From NCBI GenBank assembly GCA_965263305.1, contig OZ253666.1:930001-994000 (forward strand): 64,000 bases of DNA, in the 5' to 3' direction. How positions within the stretch are numbered: the stretch's first letter is position 1; the number at the start of each line of letters is the position of its first letter. The notes beneath the pieces were generated by a model. That model did no database searches. It was not told the origin of the DNA and worked only from the letters and a program-made list of their open reading frames with translations. Of this stretch, positions 18,337-27,732 are shown in pieces. Origin of the DNA: MED-G105 sp965263305. Lineage in GTDB: Bacteria > Pseudomonadota > Alphaproteobacteria > Caulobacterales > Parvularculaceae. Made by a program: the position numbers and the translations under genes.

Positions 18337-18867
18337 CTACTCAACGGCGGATTTCTTTTTCGCCCGGCGCCAAGATTTGATGTGGGGAAGAAAAAACAGA
18401 TAGATCCCCGTGGCCCATAGAAAAAATAAAATCACCCCTGACGGGAAAAAAATATATAACTTCACCCAATCAGCGAAAAACGATCCGTCATGTAACGCCT
18501 CGATGATATCGGAGCGCCGATAAGCGACCTGCAGCACCTCCCCCGTCGCCGTGTCAATCTGAACTTCCCAATTATTCTGGGCGACGAACTTAACGACGCC
18601 TTTGCCCGGCTTGAAATCAACACGGGACAAGCCGCGCCAATTCTCCAAGGCTAACTCAGGTGTTGCTTTTGCGATTGCGAACAAGTCATCGATGGATTGG
18701 GATGGCGTGCCGGCAAGTTCGGCGCCTTTCTGCGTCGGCGGTTGGATCCAATCGATCTCTTTCTTCAGGCTCAAGAGAAGGCCGGCGCCGATCACCAATC
18801 CCATTTGGACCATGATCAAAAGCGATCCCCAATGGTGGATCTTTCGAAGGAGAACGTTGGTTTTCAT
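18337..18867 (-). CDS. PepSY-domain inner-membrane protein
   Basis: I start this gene at the ATG at 18867 (MKTNVLLRKIHHWGSLL), preceded by GGAAG about 8 bases upstream; an upstream in-frame extension is unlikely to be real. The 176-aa protein has an N-terminal membrane helix, a periplasmic PepSY domain (about residues 50-110, VKFVAQNNWEVQIDTATGEV) and a C-terminal helix (VKLYIFFPSGVILFFLWATGIYLFF). This arrangement fits PepSY-associated membrane proteins, some of which act in iron or heme reduction; no specific role can be assigned. It lies downstream of the divergent ggt promoter region. Confidence 0.8.
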   Translation of the reverse strand: MKTNVLLRKIHHWGSLLIMVQMGLVIGAGLLLSLKKEIDWIQPPTQKGAELAGTPSQSIDDLFAIAKATPELALENWRGLSRVDFKPGKGVVKFVAQNNWEVQIDTATGEVLQVAYRRSDIIEALHDGSFFADWVKLYIFFPSGVILFFLWATGIYLFFLPHIKSWRRAKKKSAVE

Positions 18868-19102
18868 GAAGAATGCTTCCGACCGATAGACGTAAACGAA
18901 TAGGTATAGCCTGCCGGGCGCCGTTTCCAATGGTCGTTATCCAAAAGCCGGCAAAAGCGCCGCCGTCGCCAAACCGCATCCGGAGCGACCGAGTTGGCGG
19001 GAGTGTAGGCTCCTCACAATATCGTCGGTTGAACCCTCACGGCCATCGCGCCTACAGTCGCGCCGCAAAGCACTCATCGATTTTTATAGGGGCAGGAAAA
19101 CC

Positions 19103-20887
19103 ATGAAGCGAAACTCATTTTTAATCAGCGCAGCGGCCGCGATTTGCGCCTTGGCCTCAACAGCGGTGCAGGCGCAGTCGGACCGCAATCTCGGCGATCT
19201 CGGTGCTGGCGGGCGCCCCGTGGGCGCGGCCTGGTCGCGCAGCCCTGTCTATGGCGCCAATGGGATGGCGGCGACGGCCCACCCCCTCGCGAGCCAGGTT
19301 GCAATCGATATCTTGAAACAAGGCGGGTCGGCCGTTGATGCGGCAATCGCTGCGAACGCCGCCCTTGGCCTGATGGAACCCACCGGCAACGGCATCGGCG
19401 GCGATCTGTTCGCAATCATCTGGGATCCAAAATCAGAAAAACTCTATGGCCTGAACGCCTCTGGACGCAGCCCCATGGGCCGGTCTTACGACGACCTAAA
19501 AGCGGCGCTCGGCGACCGGGACAGCATTCCCCCCCTTGGACATTTGCCTGTGACGGTGCCGGGCACCGTCGACGGTTGGTTCGAGTTACACAATCGCTTC
19601 GGCAAAATCTCTATGCGGAAGGTCTTGCGTCCAGCCATCGCCTATGCGGAGGAAGGCTTCCCCACAGCGCCGGTCATCGCACACTACTTTTCGCGAAACT
19701 TAAACGGCTTTGAGCGCCGTCTGGAAATGATCGGCGAATTTGATAACGCTCGCGCCACCTATTTCGCCGATGGCCCATCAAAGGCCGGCGCGATCTTTAA
19801 AAACCCCGATCTTGCCAAGACCTATAGCGCGATCGCCCGGGGCGGCCGCGATGCGTTCTACAAGGGCGATATCGCCAAAACGATGGACGCTTATTTCAAA
19901 AAGATCGGCGGTGATTTGCGCTATGCAGATTTCGCCGCCCATAAAAGCGAATGGGTCGAGCCCGGCTGCGTTGACTACCGTGGCCATGAACTTTGCGAAC
20001 TACCACCCAATAGTCAGGGTTTCGCGGCGTTACAAATGGCGAATATCCTAAAAAACATCGACCTTGCCCAATGGCCACGCGATGACGCGCGGGTGTTGCA
20101 TTACATTACCGAGGCCAAACGCTTGGCGTTTGAGGATATCGCCCGTTACTACGCCGATCCGGCATTTACGGACATTCCCTACGAACAACTGCTCACGGAT
20201 GAATATGGCAAAGAACGATTCGCCCTCATTGATCCTGAAAAAGCAACACCCGCACACGCACCAGGCGAGCCCAAATTAGAAGGCGAAGGCGACACAACCT
20301 ATCTCACCGTCGCCGACAAAGATGGGATGATGGTCTCTCTTATCCAGTCAAATTATCGCGGCATGGGTTCAGGCCTTGTTGCGGACGGCCTGGGCTTTAT
20401 GTTCCAGGACCGCGGCGAGTTGTTCTCCCTCGATCCGGCCCATCCAAATGTTTACGCGCCGGGCAAACGGCCGTTTCACACGATTATCCCGGCTTTCGTG
20501 ATGAAGGACGGCGCGCCTCTGATGAGTTTCGGCCTCATGGGCGGCGGTATGCAGCCCCAAGGCCATGTGCAAGTCCTCATTAACATGGTCGATTATGGCA
20601 TGAATCTGCAGGAAGCCGGCGACGCAGCGCGCCTCAATCACGATGGGGGGCGCCAACCGACACAAGCCCTTCAAGCAAGTGATGTCGATTTATTGGGCAC
20701 ACTGAATGTTGAACGAGGAATTCCCGCCTCTACCGTCAAGGCCCTGAGCGATATGGGACACAATGTGCGGGTCGTCGAAAACGGTATTATGTTTGGCGGC
20801 TATCAGGCCATTCTGCGCGATCCTGAAACTGGTGTTTACACCGGCGCCACAGAGATGCGCAAAGACGGCTTAGCGATCGGCTACTAA
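19103..20887 (+). CDS. ggt: Gamma-glutamyltransferase (glutathione hydrolase)
   Basis: This 594-aa periplasmic enzyme hydrolyses or transfers the gamma-glutamyl group of glutathione. It has a signal peptide (MKRNSFLISAAAAICALAS, cleavage near VQAQ). MAATAHPLASQVAIDILKQGGSAVDAA and GNGIGGDLFA are family hallmarks of the large subunit. Family members are autoprocessed before a Thr-Thr pair; here the pair lies in GEGDTTYLTVADKDG near residue 395, so the small subunit would start there. The following position is Tyr rather than the more common His. MSFGLMGGGMQPQGHVQVL is the conserved glycine-rich oxyanion segment. The length is normal. The ATG has an AGGA ribosome site about 6 bases upstream. 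Confidence 0.93.
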   Translation: MKRNSFLISAAAAICALASTAVQAQSDRNLGDLGAGGRPVGAAWSRSPVYGANGMAATAHPLASQVAIDILKQGGSAVDAAIAANAALGLMEPTGNGIGGDLFAIIWDPKSEKLYGLNASGRSPMGRSYDDLKAALGDRDSIPPLGHLPVTVPGTVDGWFELHNRFGKISMRKVLRPAIAYAEEGFPTAPVIAHYFSRNLNGFERRLEMIGEFDNARATYFADGPSKAGAIFKNPDLAKTYSAIARGGRDAFYKGDIAKTMDAYFKKIGGDLRYADFAAHKSEWVEPGCVDYRGHELCELPPNSQGFAALQMANILKNIDLAQWPRDDARVLHYITEAKRLAFEDIARYYADPAFTDIPYEQLLTDEYGKERFALIDPEKATPAHAPGEPKLEGEGDTTYLTVADKDGMMVSLIQSNYRGMGSGLVADGLGFMFQDRGELFSLDPAHPNVYAPGKRPFHTIIPAFVMKDGAPLMSFGLMGGGMQPQGHVQVLINMVDYGMNLQEAGDAARLNHDGGRQPTQALQASDVDLLGTLNVERGIPASTVKALSDMGHNVRVVENGIMFGGYQAILRDPETGVYTGATEMRKDGLAIGY

Positions 20888-20904
20888 CCGAACTAAAGAG
20901 ACCT

Positions 20905-21387
20905 ATGATGACGACAAAACCGCCCCTACCGCCGTTTACCGCTGAAACAGCGGCGCAAAAGGCCCGCATGGCCGAAGACGCCTGGAACAGCCGGGACCCT
21001 GAAAAAGTCTCCATGGCCTATACTGAGGACAGCGTGTGGCGAAACCGGGCGGAATTTATTAAGGGGCGCGGCGAAATCGTCGCGTTCCTTACCCGCAAAT
21101 GGGCGCGGGAGCTGGACTATCGTCTGATCAAAGAAGTTTGGACCTTTGGGGACAATCGCATCGCAGCCCGGTTCGCCTATGAATGGCGTGACGATTCTGG
21201 TCAATGGTACCGCGCTTATGGCAATGAAAACTGGGAATTCAACGAGCACGGTCTTATGCAGCGACGCATCGCCAGTATCAATGACATGACCATTCGCGAA
21301 GAAGATCGAAAGTTCCACTGGTCGCGAGAGACCGATGGCGGTCGGCGCCCTGATGACCATCCGGGCCTTTCTGATTTGGGTCTTTAA
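20905..21387 (+). CDS. DUF1348 / NTF2-like fold protein
   Basis: This 160-aa protein matches the DUF1348 family of NTF2-like (SnoaL-fold) proteins: AAQKARMAEDAWNSRDPEKV, YTEDSVWRNRAEFIKGR, FLTRKWARELDYRLIKE and FAYEWRDDSGQWYRAYGNEN. The fold is a cone-shaped pocket used by small enzymes and carriers; the substrate of this family is not known to me. It starts 17 bases after ggt and is probably cotranscribed with it. Its last four bases overlap the end of the convergent amidase gene. Confidence 0.88.
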   Translation: MMTTKPPLPPFTAETAAQKARMAEDAWNSRDPEKVSMAYTEDSVWRNRAEFIKGRGEIVAFLTRKWARELDYRLIKEVWTFGDNRIAARFAYEWRDDSGQWYRAYGNENWEFNEHGLMQRRIASINDMTIREEDRKFHWSRETDGGRRPDDHPGLSDLGL

Positions 21388-22061
21388 TCAGCCATTTGGT
21401 TTTTCGCCCACACAAGAGCGGCTTTGGTGAGCGGGTTAAAACCCTGTCCTAAAGCGGATGGCGCGAACCGACGTTGAAACGCCAGAAGCGCCGCCCCGTG
21501 ACGGCCCGCCGGCGCCGCGTACCCGATCGCCCCTAGCGCAGAGAGGGCGTCTTCATAAGAAATAGAGGGGTCTGGCGCCCCCTCATAGGGGCCAATCGCT
21601 AGCCCAGCGTCTGCGAATCTCTTCCACGGAAACAATTCGCCTGGGTCTTCTTTGCGTTCCGGGGCCACATCAGAATGACCAAGCACATTTTGGATTTTTA
21701 CATTATGGCGGACCATGATCCCGGCAACGAGTTGCAACGCCGCTTCGATTTGCGCTGGCGGAAATGGGCGGTACCCCCATTCATGGCCCGGATTAACAAT
21801 TTCAACGCCGACTGATCGGGCATTGATATTGGCCTCTCCTCGCCAACTGGCGACGCCCGCGTGCCAGGCCCGTCGCGCTTCATCGACAAGATGAAATAAA
21901 CGTCCGTCCTCTTCAATGACATAATGAGCGCTTACCTTTGACGCTTCATCCGTTAGCCTACTGATCGCTTCTTCCCCACTTTTCATACCGGTGTAGTGAA
22001 GAATGACCATATCGATGGGCGTATCACGTTCATCATGGTTTGGAGAGGATTGATTAATCAT
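21384..22061 (-). CDS. N-acetylmuramoyl-L-alanine amidase (AmpD/AmiD type)
   Basis: This 225-aa protein has an Amidase_2 domain. DMVILHYTG contains the first zinc histidine, WHAG the active-site region, and NVLGHSDVAPERKEDPG the second zinc histidine and the Asp/Cys-equivalent position. It should cleave between MurNAc and the peptide of peptidoglycan fragments. The last ~60 residues resemble a peptidoglycan-binding helix bundle (ALLAFQRRFAPS). I see no clear signal peptide, which favours a cytoplasmic recycling role like AmpD, although AmiD-type proteins with a PG-binding tail are often exported. Confidence 0.9.
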   Translation of the reverse strand: MINQSSPNHDERDTPIDMVILHYTGMKSGEEAISRLTDEASKVSAHYVIEEDGRLFHLVDEARRAWHAGVASWRGEANINARSVGVEIVNPGHEWGYRPFPPAQIEAALQLVAGIMVRHNVKIQNVLGHSDVAPERKEDPGELFPWKRFADAGLAIGPYEGAPDPSISYEDALSALGAIGYAAPAGRHGAALLAFQRRFAPSALGQGFNPLTKAALVWAKNQMAD

Positions 22062-22211
22062 GGTGCTGAGGCCTTATCCGCATTTCACCTGAGGACACTT
22101 CCAAGGGCGCTATGGGCCGGGGGTCAAAGAATGTCTTTTCTATACCAAAAACCGCCGCCATTGCATCAGGCCGCGGAGTTTATAGATTTGGTTTTGTGAA
22201 AAACGCGCGAT

Positions 22212-22505
22212 TTAAATTGCCGGGGTGCGGCGCCAACGGCCAGGCGCGGCGAGGCGTTTTACCGCCACCGGTTCAGGCCGGTTCCCGATCATCCCGGCAA
22301 GGGCCGACACCGCCAAGATCACCGGCGTGACGAGAAGCGCCGAAATCACCCCAATGACCGACACCATGATGAGACAGGCAAAATAAAGAAAGTCCGTGAA
22401 ATGGGTCAGAATGTTTTCTTCGTTGGCCCGTCTCGCGGGAGAGAAAACAGCGTTAAGGTTAAGGCGTTGTGCGTTGGCAGACGATCTGACGACCGGCGTT
22501 GCCAT
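22212..22505 (-). CDS. Small hypothetical membrane protein
   Basis: I place the start at the ATG at 22505 (MATPVVRSSANAQRLN) because GAAGGGG lies about 8 bases upstream; longer starts are possible. The 97-aa product has a polar N-terminus and two adjacent hydrophobic stretches (FTDFLYFACLIMVSVIGVI and LVTPVILAVSALAGMIG), then a basic tail. No family was recognised. It stands alone between the amidase and the DnaJ/TerB gene on the same strand. Confidence 0.5.
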   Translation of the reverse strand: MATPVVRSSANAQRLNLNAVFSPARRANEENILTHFTDFLYFACLIMVSVIGVISALLVTPVILAVSALAGMIGNRPEPVAVKRLAAPGRWRRTPAI

Positions 22506-22775
22506 CGTTCTTGCCCCTTCTTTAGACATCGCTATGGCGATGACCATACGCTACCCTTCCGTCGGACCTCACAAGGCGACTGACGACTGACCCAAAAAGC
22601 TGGGTCCACCACCCTTCAGATCAGGCAGTAAACCACTCTACCCGGCCCTAGTCCAGATCAGTCCGATCCTAAATACTAAACTATGCTGTCAATCGCTGCA
22701 TAGAATGGGCCAGTGAACGTTCCCGATCATGCGGGAAAGCCTTTTAGATTTCGGTTTAAAGACAAGGTTAATTTT

Positions 22776-23525
22776 CTAACCCGCCGCCATCGTCCATTCC
22801 GCCTTGATTCTCTCATAGGCGGAATTAATTGCAGCGGTTCGCCCCTCTGCGATTTTAACCAGGGAGGCCGGCACGCCGCGCGACATCAGAGAGTCCGGGT
22901 GATGGTCCCGCATCAACTCTCGGTATCGCGCCCTCACCTCTGCCTCATTGGCCTCGGGTTCCAGCCCCAAAACGGCGAATGGATCGTCATCATCGAGCCC
23001 AAGATGGCTTGCTTTTATGCGGCGCACACATGCCGGCGTCAGCTTGAAAATCTCCGCCGCCTGATCAAGGAACGCCATTTCCCGTGGGTGGAAGACGCCA
23101 TCGGCCAGTGCGATGTGATAGAGACAATCCAGAACATCAACGAGCACCGCCGAGTTATCCTCAAAAAGGCCCGCAACGCGGGACAAATAGTGCTCAAAGC
23201 CCGCTACATCGCCTTGCGCCAACCGATAGACAGTGCGCACGTTTTTGGCTTCTTCTTCGGGAAAGTCGAAGAATGAATAAAACGCTTCGACTTCATCGTC
23301 GGTCACAACCCCGTCAGCCTTGGCGAGTTTCGCCGACAAAGCGATCAACGCGATGGAGAAAGCGGCTTCCTGTCTACGGGTTTTAGCCTCCGCCAACCCT
23401 TCAAGCAGCTTGTCAAATGTCGCTCGTTTCGCATCAAGAAAAGCGGCGCTGATAAAATCCAGAAGGCCCAAAGCCAATCTCCCTGAAGCGCCGCTGAGGT
23501 TGTCCTGCGTTTCGCTGCGCAGCAA
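22776..23525 (-). CDS. TerB + J-domain protein (DjlA-like co-chaperone)
   Basis: This 249-aa protein has an N-terminal TerB-like helical domain (about residues 55-160: ALIALSAKLAKADGVVTDDEVEAF, IALADGVFHPREMAFL, with paired acidic metal-type motifs). A C-terminal J domain follows (about 180-245: DPFAVLGLEPEANEAEVRARYRELMRDHHPDSL). The HPD triad that stimulates DnaK is intact. The architecture matches DjlA, but the N-terminal membrane helix of E. coli DjlA is not evident, so this form is probably cytoplasmic. It likely assists DnaK in an envelope- or stress-related task. Confidence 0.88.
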   Translation of the reverse strand: MLRSETQDNLSGASGRLALGLLDFISAAFLDAKRATFDKLLEGLAEAKTRRQEAAFSIALIALSAKLAKADGVVTDDEVEAFYSFFDFPEEEAKNVRTVYRLAQGDVAGFEHYLSRVAGLFEDNSAVLVDVLDCLYHIALADGVFHPREMAFLDQAAEIFKLTPACVRRIKASHLGLDDDDPFAVLGLEPEANEAEVRARYRELMRDHHPDSLMSRGVPASLVKIAEGRTAAINSAYERIKAEWTMAAG

Positions 23526-23777
23526 TTATAGGCGAAACCCGCAGAAGGTGCGCCCCCCTTAGTCGCAAAATCTCTCGTCCTTCGACCCAATACACAGCCC
23601 AATTCAGGCGCGCACTGCTATATGGGGAAAAGTTGTTTTTCTATACGAAAGAAGGGCTTCCATACCGCAATATGCACATGGTACGCATCCATGCCGCAAG
23701 ATTTCTTTGCAAAACTGTCATCTAGCCTTCAAATAGGCGCACTGGACAACGGGGTTGGACGGAAAGGACATAGCGTC

Positions 23778-23876
23778 ATGCAAGCGATTGTGAACCAGTT
23801 GCGTGTCATTGGTGGGGGTGTGTTGTGCGGGGCAGCTTTTATGGGAGCCGCTTTAGTGCTCGCCAGCCTGATCTAA
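23778..23876 (+). CDS. Possible 32-aa hydrophobic peptide
   Basis: An ATG at 23778 with an AAAGGA ribosome site about 9 bases upstream opens a short frame encoding MQAIVNQLRVIGGGVLCGAA followed by a further hydrophobic stretch and a stop. The product would be a single membrane helix with one positive charge near its N-terminus. The frame extends further upstream, but that part looks non-coding. Without homologues this is only a candidate. Confidence 0.35.
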   Translation: MQAIVNQLRVIGGGVLCGAAFMGAALVLASLI

Positions 23877-23980
23877 CCAGCACAGTTGACCAAAACCGAC
23901 TTCCCGAGGTTTCGCCAACCAGGGACTGATACCAACAAACATCCAGCTTACCGGATGGCCCGCTCTCATCGGCAAACCCC

Positions 23981-26692
23981 TTAGTCAGGGTCATATCCGA
24001 GAATTGGCGACAACCATTTTTCCGCCGTCTCAAGTGTCCATCCTTTGCGTTCGGCGTAGCTTTCCACTTGGTCCTTGGCGATTTGGCCGACGCCAAAATA
24101 AACCGACTTCGGATGACTAAAGTAGAGCCCAGACACGGAAGCGGGCGGGGTCATGGCGAAACTCTCGGTAAGACCAATACCGACATTCTCAGTCGCCTGC
24201 AGCAACCGGAAGATTGTGTCTTTTTCGGTATGATCCGGTTGCGCCGGATAGCCGGGCGCCGGGCGGATACCCTGATACCCTTCAGCGATCACATCTTCCA
24301 AACGGAGGTTTTCTTCCGGCGCATACCCCCAAAATTCTTTTCGCACGCGCGCGTGCATTTCCTCTGCAAACGCTTCGGCGAAGCGGTCGGCTAAGGCCTT
24401 TGACATGATTGAGCTATAGTTATCGTTCGCATCATCAAATGTTGCTGCAAACGCTTCCTCGCCATCACCAGCCGTAACGGCGAAGGCGCCAATATAGTCA
24501 GGAACGCCGCTTGAGACCGGCGCGATAAAATCAGAAATGCAGAAATTCGGCGCGCCGCCCTCTCTTTTTTCGATCTGTTGACGCAAGCCGAAAAATCGGC
24601 AGAGCTCTTCACGGCGGTCATCATCTTTATAAAGAATAATATCGTCGCCATCGGCATTGGCCGGCCAAAACCCGATCGCGCCATGGGCTTTGATTGGTTT
24701 TTCGTCCAGAATGCGCGACAACATACCCTGCGCATCGGCGAAAAGGGAACGGGCCGTCTCACCGACGATCTTGTCATCCAGTATGTCGGGATACCGCCCC
24801 GCCAATTCCCACGAGGCGAAAAACGGCGTCCAGTCAATAAAGGACGCCAATCGTTTTAAATCATAATCCTTAAACGTGCGCACACCCAGGAACGACGGCG
24901 CCGTGGGGTGGTCCTTCCCCCAGTCAATCGACGCGGCGTTGGCCCTCGCCTTTTCAAGGGGAATTCGCGCATTGCGGGTTTGCCCTTGCGCGCGGCGCAC
25001 ACGGATCGTCTCATAATCGTTGCTGATACCTTCAAGGTACCCGTCGCGGCGCTCATCGGAGATCAGATTGCCAGCGACGCCCACCGCGCGGCTGGCATCG
25101 GTAACGTAAACCACGCCGTGATCGTAATTCGGTGCGATTTTGACCGCGGTGTGGGTGCGGCTCGTCGTGGCGCCGCCAATGAGCAATGGCATTTCTAATC
25201 CGCGCCTCGTCATTTCCGAGGCGACATGGCGCATTTCATCAAGGCTTGGCGTAATAAGGCCGGACAAACCGATGATATTGACATCGTTGGCGACGGCCTC
25301 ATCGAGAATTTTATCGGCCGAAACCATGACGCCCAGATCAATAACTTCATAATTGTTACACTGAAGAACAACGCCGACGATGTTCTTACCAATATCGTGT
25401 ACGTCGCCCTTTACCGTCGCCAGCAAGATTTTCCCGTTCGCCTGCAATTGGGCGAGGCCCTGCTCCTCGCGCTCTTTTTCCATAAATGGCGTCAGGTAAG
25501 CGACAGCCTGTTTCATCACGCGGGCGGATTTTACAACCTGTGGCAAAAACATTTTGCCGGCGCCAAAAAGATCCCCAACAACATTCATGCCGTCCATCAA
25601 CGGCCCTTCGATGACATGAAGCGGCCGACCTAGTTTCGCCCGCGCTTCCTCCGTGTCTTCAATAATAAAATCGGTGATACCTTTGACGAGGGAGTGTTTC
25701 AGGCGCTCTTCAACCGGGTTCTCACGCCAAGACAGGTCAACTTCGCGTTTTTTGCCCGCGCCGCCTTTATACTCTTCGGCCACCGTCAACAGTCGTTCCG
25801 TTGAATCGGCGCGCCGGTTTAGGATTACATCTTCAACGGGCTCGCGCAGCTTCTCGGGAATATCATCATAAATGGCCAACTGGCCGGCATTGACAATGCC
25901 CATATCCATCCCGGCACGGATGGCATGATAAAGGAAAACCGAGTGCATTGCTTCGCGGACAGGCTCATTACCACGAAACGAGAACGAGATGTTTGACACA
26001 CCGCCGGATACTTTAGCGCCCGGCAAATCCTGTTTGATCCGCCGCGTTGCTTCAATAAAATCAACGGCGTAGTTGTCGTGCTCCTCAATGCCGGTTGCAA
26101 CGGCGAAGATATTGGGGTCGAAAATAATATCCGTCGCCGGAAACCCAATTTTTTCGGTCAGTGTTTTATATGACCGTGTACAGATTTCGACCTTGCGCTC
26201 TTCTGTATCCGCTTGCCCTTTTTCATCAAACGCCATGACGACTGTCGCCGCACCATAGCGCATGACTTTGCGCGCTTGCTCCAAAAAGGCGTCTTCACCC
26301 TCTTTCAAGGAAATTGAATTGACAATCGCTTTGCCCTGAACGTTTTTGAGGCCTTCTTCGATCACTTCCCATTTGGACGAGTCGATCATGATCGGAACCC
26401 GGGCAATATCGGGCTCTGACGCAATCAGCCGCAAAAATGTCCGCATCGCCTCCACGCCGTCCAACAGGCCTTCATCCATGTTGACGTCAATAATTTGCGC
26501 CCCGTTTTCCACCTGCTGGCGCGCGACGGCCAGGGCCTCTTCATATCGGGATTCTTTAATGAGCTTTCTAAACTTAGCGGAGCCGGTGACATTCGTCCGT
26601 TCGCCAATATTTACAAAAATCGCCCGCTCTTTCTGAGGCGCGTCAGCCAATGCTTCAGATGATGACGAGGATGCGCCGGACAGGGCGGTCAT
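23981..26692 (-). CDS. metH: Methionine synthase, cobalamin-dependent, lacking the homocysteine-binding domain
   Basis: The start at 26692 (MTALSGASSSSSEALADAPQ) has a strong AAGGAG site 7 bases upstream. The 903-aa protein contains the folate-binding domain (about residues 20-290, FVNIGERTNVTGSAKF), the cap and cobalamin-binding domain (about 330-540, with the DxHxxG signature in KGDVHDIGKNIVG near residue 430), and the AdoMet reactivation domain (about 570-900, RPAPGYPAQPDH). It lacks the N-terminal ~320-residue homocysteine/zinc domain of E. coli MetH. Many alphaproteobacteria encode that domain as a separate gene just upstream, but here metF is the immediate upstream neighbour with only 150 bases between. 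The enzyme transfers methyl from methyl-THF via cobalamin to homocysteine and would need a partner encoded elsewhere. Confidence 0.95.
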   Translation of the reverse strand: MTALSGASSSSSEALADAPQKERAIFVNIGERTNVTGSAKFRKLIKESRYEEALAVARQQVENGAQIIDVNMDEGLLDGVEAMRTFLRLIASEPDIARVPIMIDSSKWEVIEEGLKNVQGKAIVNSISLKEGEDAFLEQARKVMRYGAATVVMAFDEKGQADTEERKVEICTRSYKTLTEKIGFPATDIIFDPNIFAVATGIEEHDNYAVDFIEATRRIKQDLPGAKVSGGVSNISFSFRGNEPVREAMHSVFLYHAIRAGMDMGIVNAGQLAIYDDIPEKLREPVEDVILNRRADSTERLLTVAEEYKGGAGKKREVDLSWRENPVEERLKHSLVKGITDFIIEDTEEARAKLGRPLHVIEGPLMDGMNVVGDLFGAGKMFLPQVVKSARVMKQAVAYLTPFMEKEREEQGLAQLQANGKILLATVKGDVHDIGKNIVGVVLQCNNYEVIDLGVMVSADKILDEAVANDVNIIGLSGLITPSLDEMRHVASEMTRRGLEMPLLIGGATTSRTHTAVKIAPNYDHGVVYVTDASRAVGVAGNLISDERRDGYLEGISNDYETIRVRRAQGQTRNARIPLEKARANAASIDWGKDHPTAPSFLGVRTFKDYDLKRLASFIDWTPFFASWELAGRYPDILDDKIVGETARSLFADAQGMLSRILDEKPIKAHGAIGFWPANADGDDIILYKDDDRREELCRFFGLRQQIEKREGGAPNFCISDFIAPVSSGVPDYIGAFAVTAGDGEEAFAATFDDANDNYSSIMSKALADRFAEAFAEEMHARVRKEFWGYAPEENLRLEDVIAEGYQGIRPAPGYPAQPDHTEKDTIFRLLQATENVGIGLTESFAMTPPASVSGLYFSHPKSVYFGVGQIAKDQVESYAERKGWTLETAEKWLSPILGYDPD

Positions 26693-26842
26693 AGGGGTGC
26701 TCCTTACTGCAGCGAGGGGATTTATCAACGGCTGTCTATTGGGAGCCGACCTTCGGCATAACCAAACCAACAGCGCCTTCGCGTGAGGGCTTATAGCTAG
26801 CTCGTTGGGGTTTGTCGTTATTCTTTAATCTCTGGGCGGGAT

Positions 26843-27724
26843 TCAAGCCGCCGCAGTCTCAGCAGCAGATGACCCGCCTGGCCTAACCCCTAACATGTGA
26901 CAAAGAGCAAACGCCATTTCATCCCGGTTTAACGTGTAGAAATGGAAGTTTTTGATCCCCTCATCCGCCAGCGCCAAGCATTGTTCAGCCGCGACCGTCG
27001 CGGCAATGAGCTTTCTTGTCTCTGGGTCGTCATCAAGGTTCTGAAAGAGTGTCACCAGGCGGTCCGGCACGCTTGCGCCACAGGCATCAGCCATCTTTCG
27101 AAGGCCGGCAAAGTTCGTCACCGGCATCACCCCCGGCACAATTGGAATTTCAATCCCAGCGGCGCGGGCTTTTTCAAGATATTTCAAGAACGCTGTATTG
27201 TCGTAGAAAAACTGCGTAATGGCGCGCGTCGCCCCAGCATCGATCTTACGCTTGAGCATATCAATGTCGGCGTCAAGGGAAGGCGAATCGGGATGTTTTT
27301 CGGGGTAACATCCGACGGAGACTTCAAAGGGCGCGATTTCTTTGGCGCCCGCCGTTAGCGCCGCCGCATTGGCGTAGCCGCCAGGATGCGCGCTGTAAGG
27401 CTCGCCAACACCGCCTGGCATATCGCCGCGTAGCGCCACAATATGGCGCACGCCGGCTTCCCAATAGGCCCTTAGCACGTCATCAACTTCTTCTTTCGTC
27501 GCCGCCACACAAGTCAGATGGGCCGCCACTGGCAATGTCGTCTGTTTAATGATTTTCTCAATGGTCGCGTGGGTGCGTTCGCGCGTCGTCCCTCCAGCGC
27601 CGTAGGTGACAGACACAAAATCTGGCGACAATGGCGCTAGCTTCTCCACCGCTTGCCAAAGCTTTGCTTGCATCGCGTCCGTCTTGGGGGGGAAGAATTC
27701 GAATGAAACATGAAGATCAGACAT
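26843..27724 (-). CDS. metF: Methylenetetrahydrofolate reductase
   Basis: This 293-aa TIM-barrel flavoenzyme reduces 5,10-methylene-THF to the 5-methyl-THF used by MetH. Hallmarks are VSFEFFPPKTDAM at the N-terminus with the catalytic Glu, SVTYGAGGTTRERT, HLTCVAATKEEV, ALRGDMPGG, YPEKHPDSP and TQFFYDNTAFL. The length is normal. It lies 8 bases after the ArsR/methyltransferase gene and 150 bases before metH on the same strand, forming a methionine-synthesis operon likely controlled by the palindrome at 28886-28907. Confidence 0.96.
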   Translation of the reverse strand: MSDLHVSFEFFPPKTDAMQAKLWQAVEKLAPLSPDFVSVTYGAGGTTRERTHATIEKIIKQTTLPVAAHLTCVAATKEEVDDVLRAYWEAGVRHIVALRGDMPGGVGEPYSAHPGGYANAAALTAGAKEIAPFEVSVGCYPEKHPDSPSLDADIDMLKRKIDAGATRAITQFFYDNTAFLKYLEKARAAGIEIPIVPGVMPVTNFAGLRKMADACGASVPDRLVTLFQNLDDDPETRKLIAATVAAEQCLALADEGIKNFHFYTLNRDEMAFALCHMLGVRPGGSSAAETAAA

Positions 27725-27732
27725 TCAATCAA

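Noticed and set aside
22548..22775. Short hairpins (for example ACCCA/TGGGT) between two minus-strand genes
   Set aside because: Stems are short and no T-tract or promoter spacing supports a small RNA.
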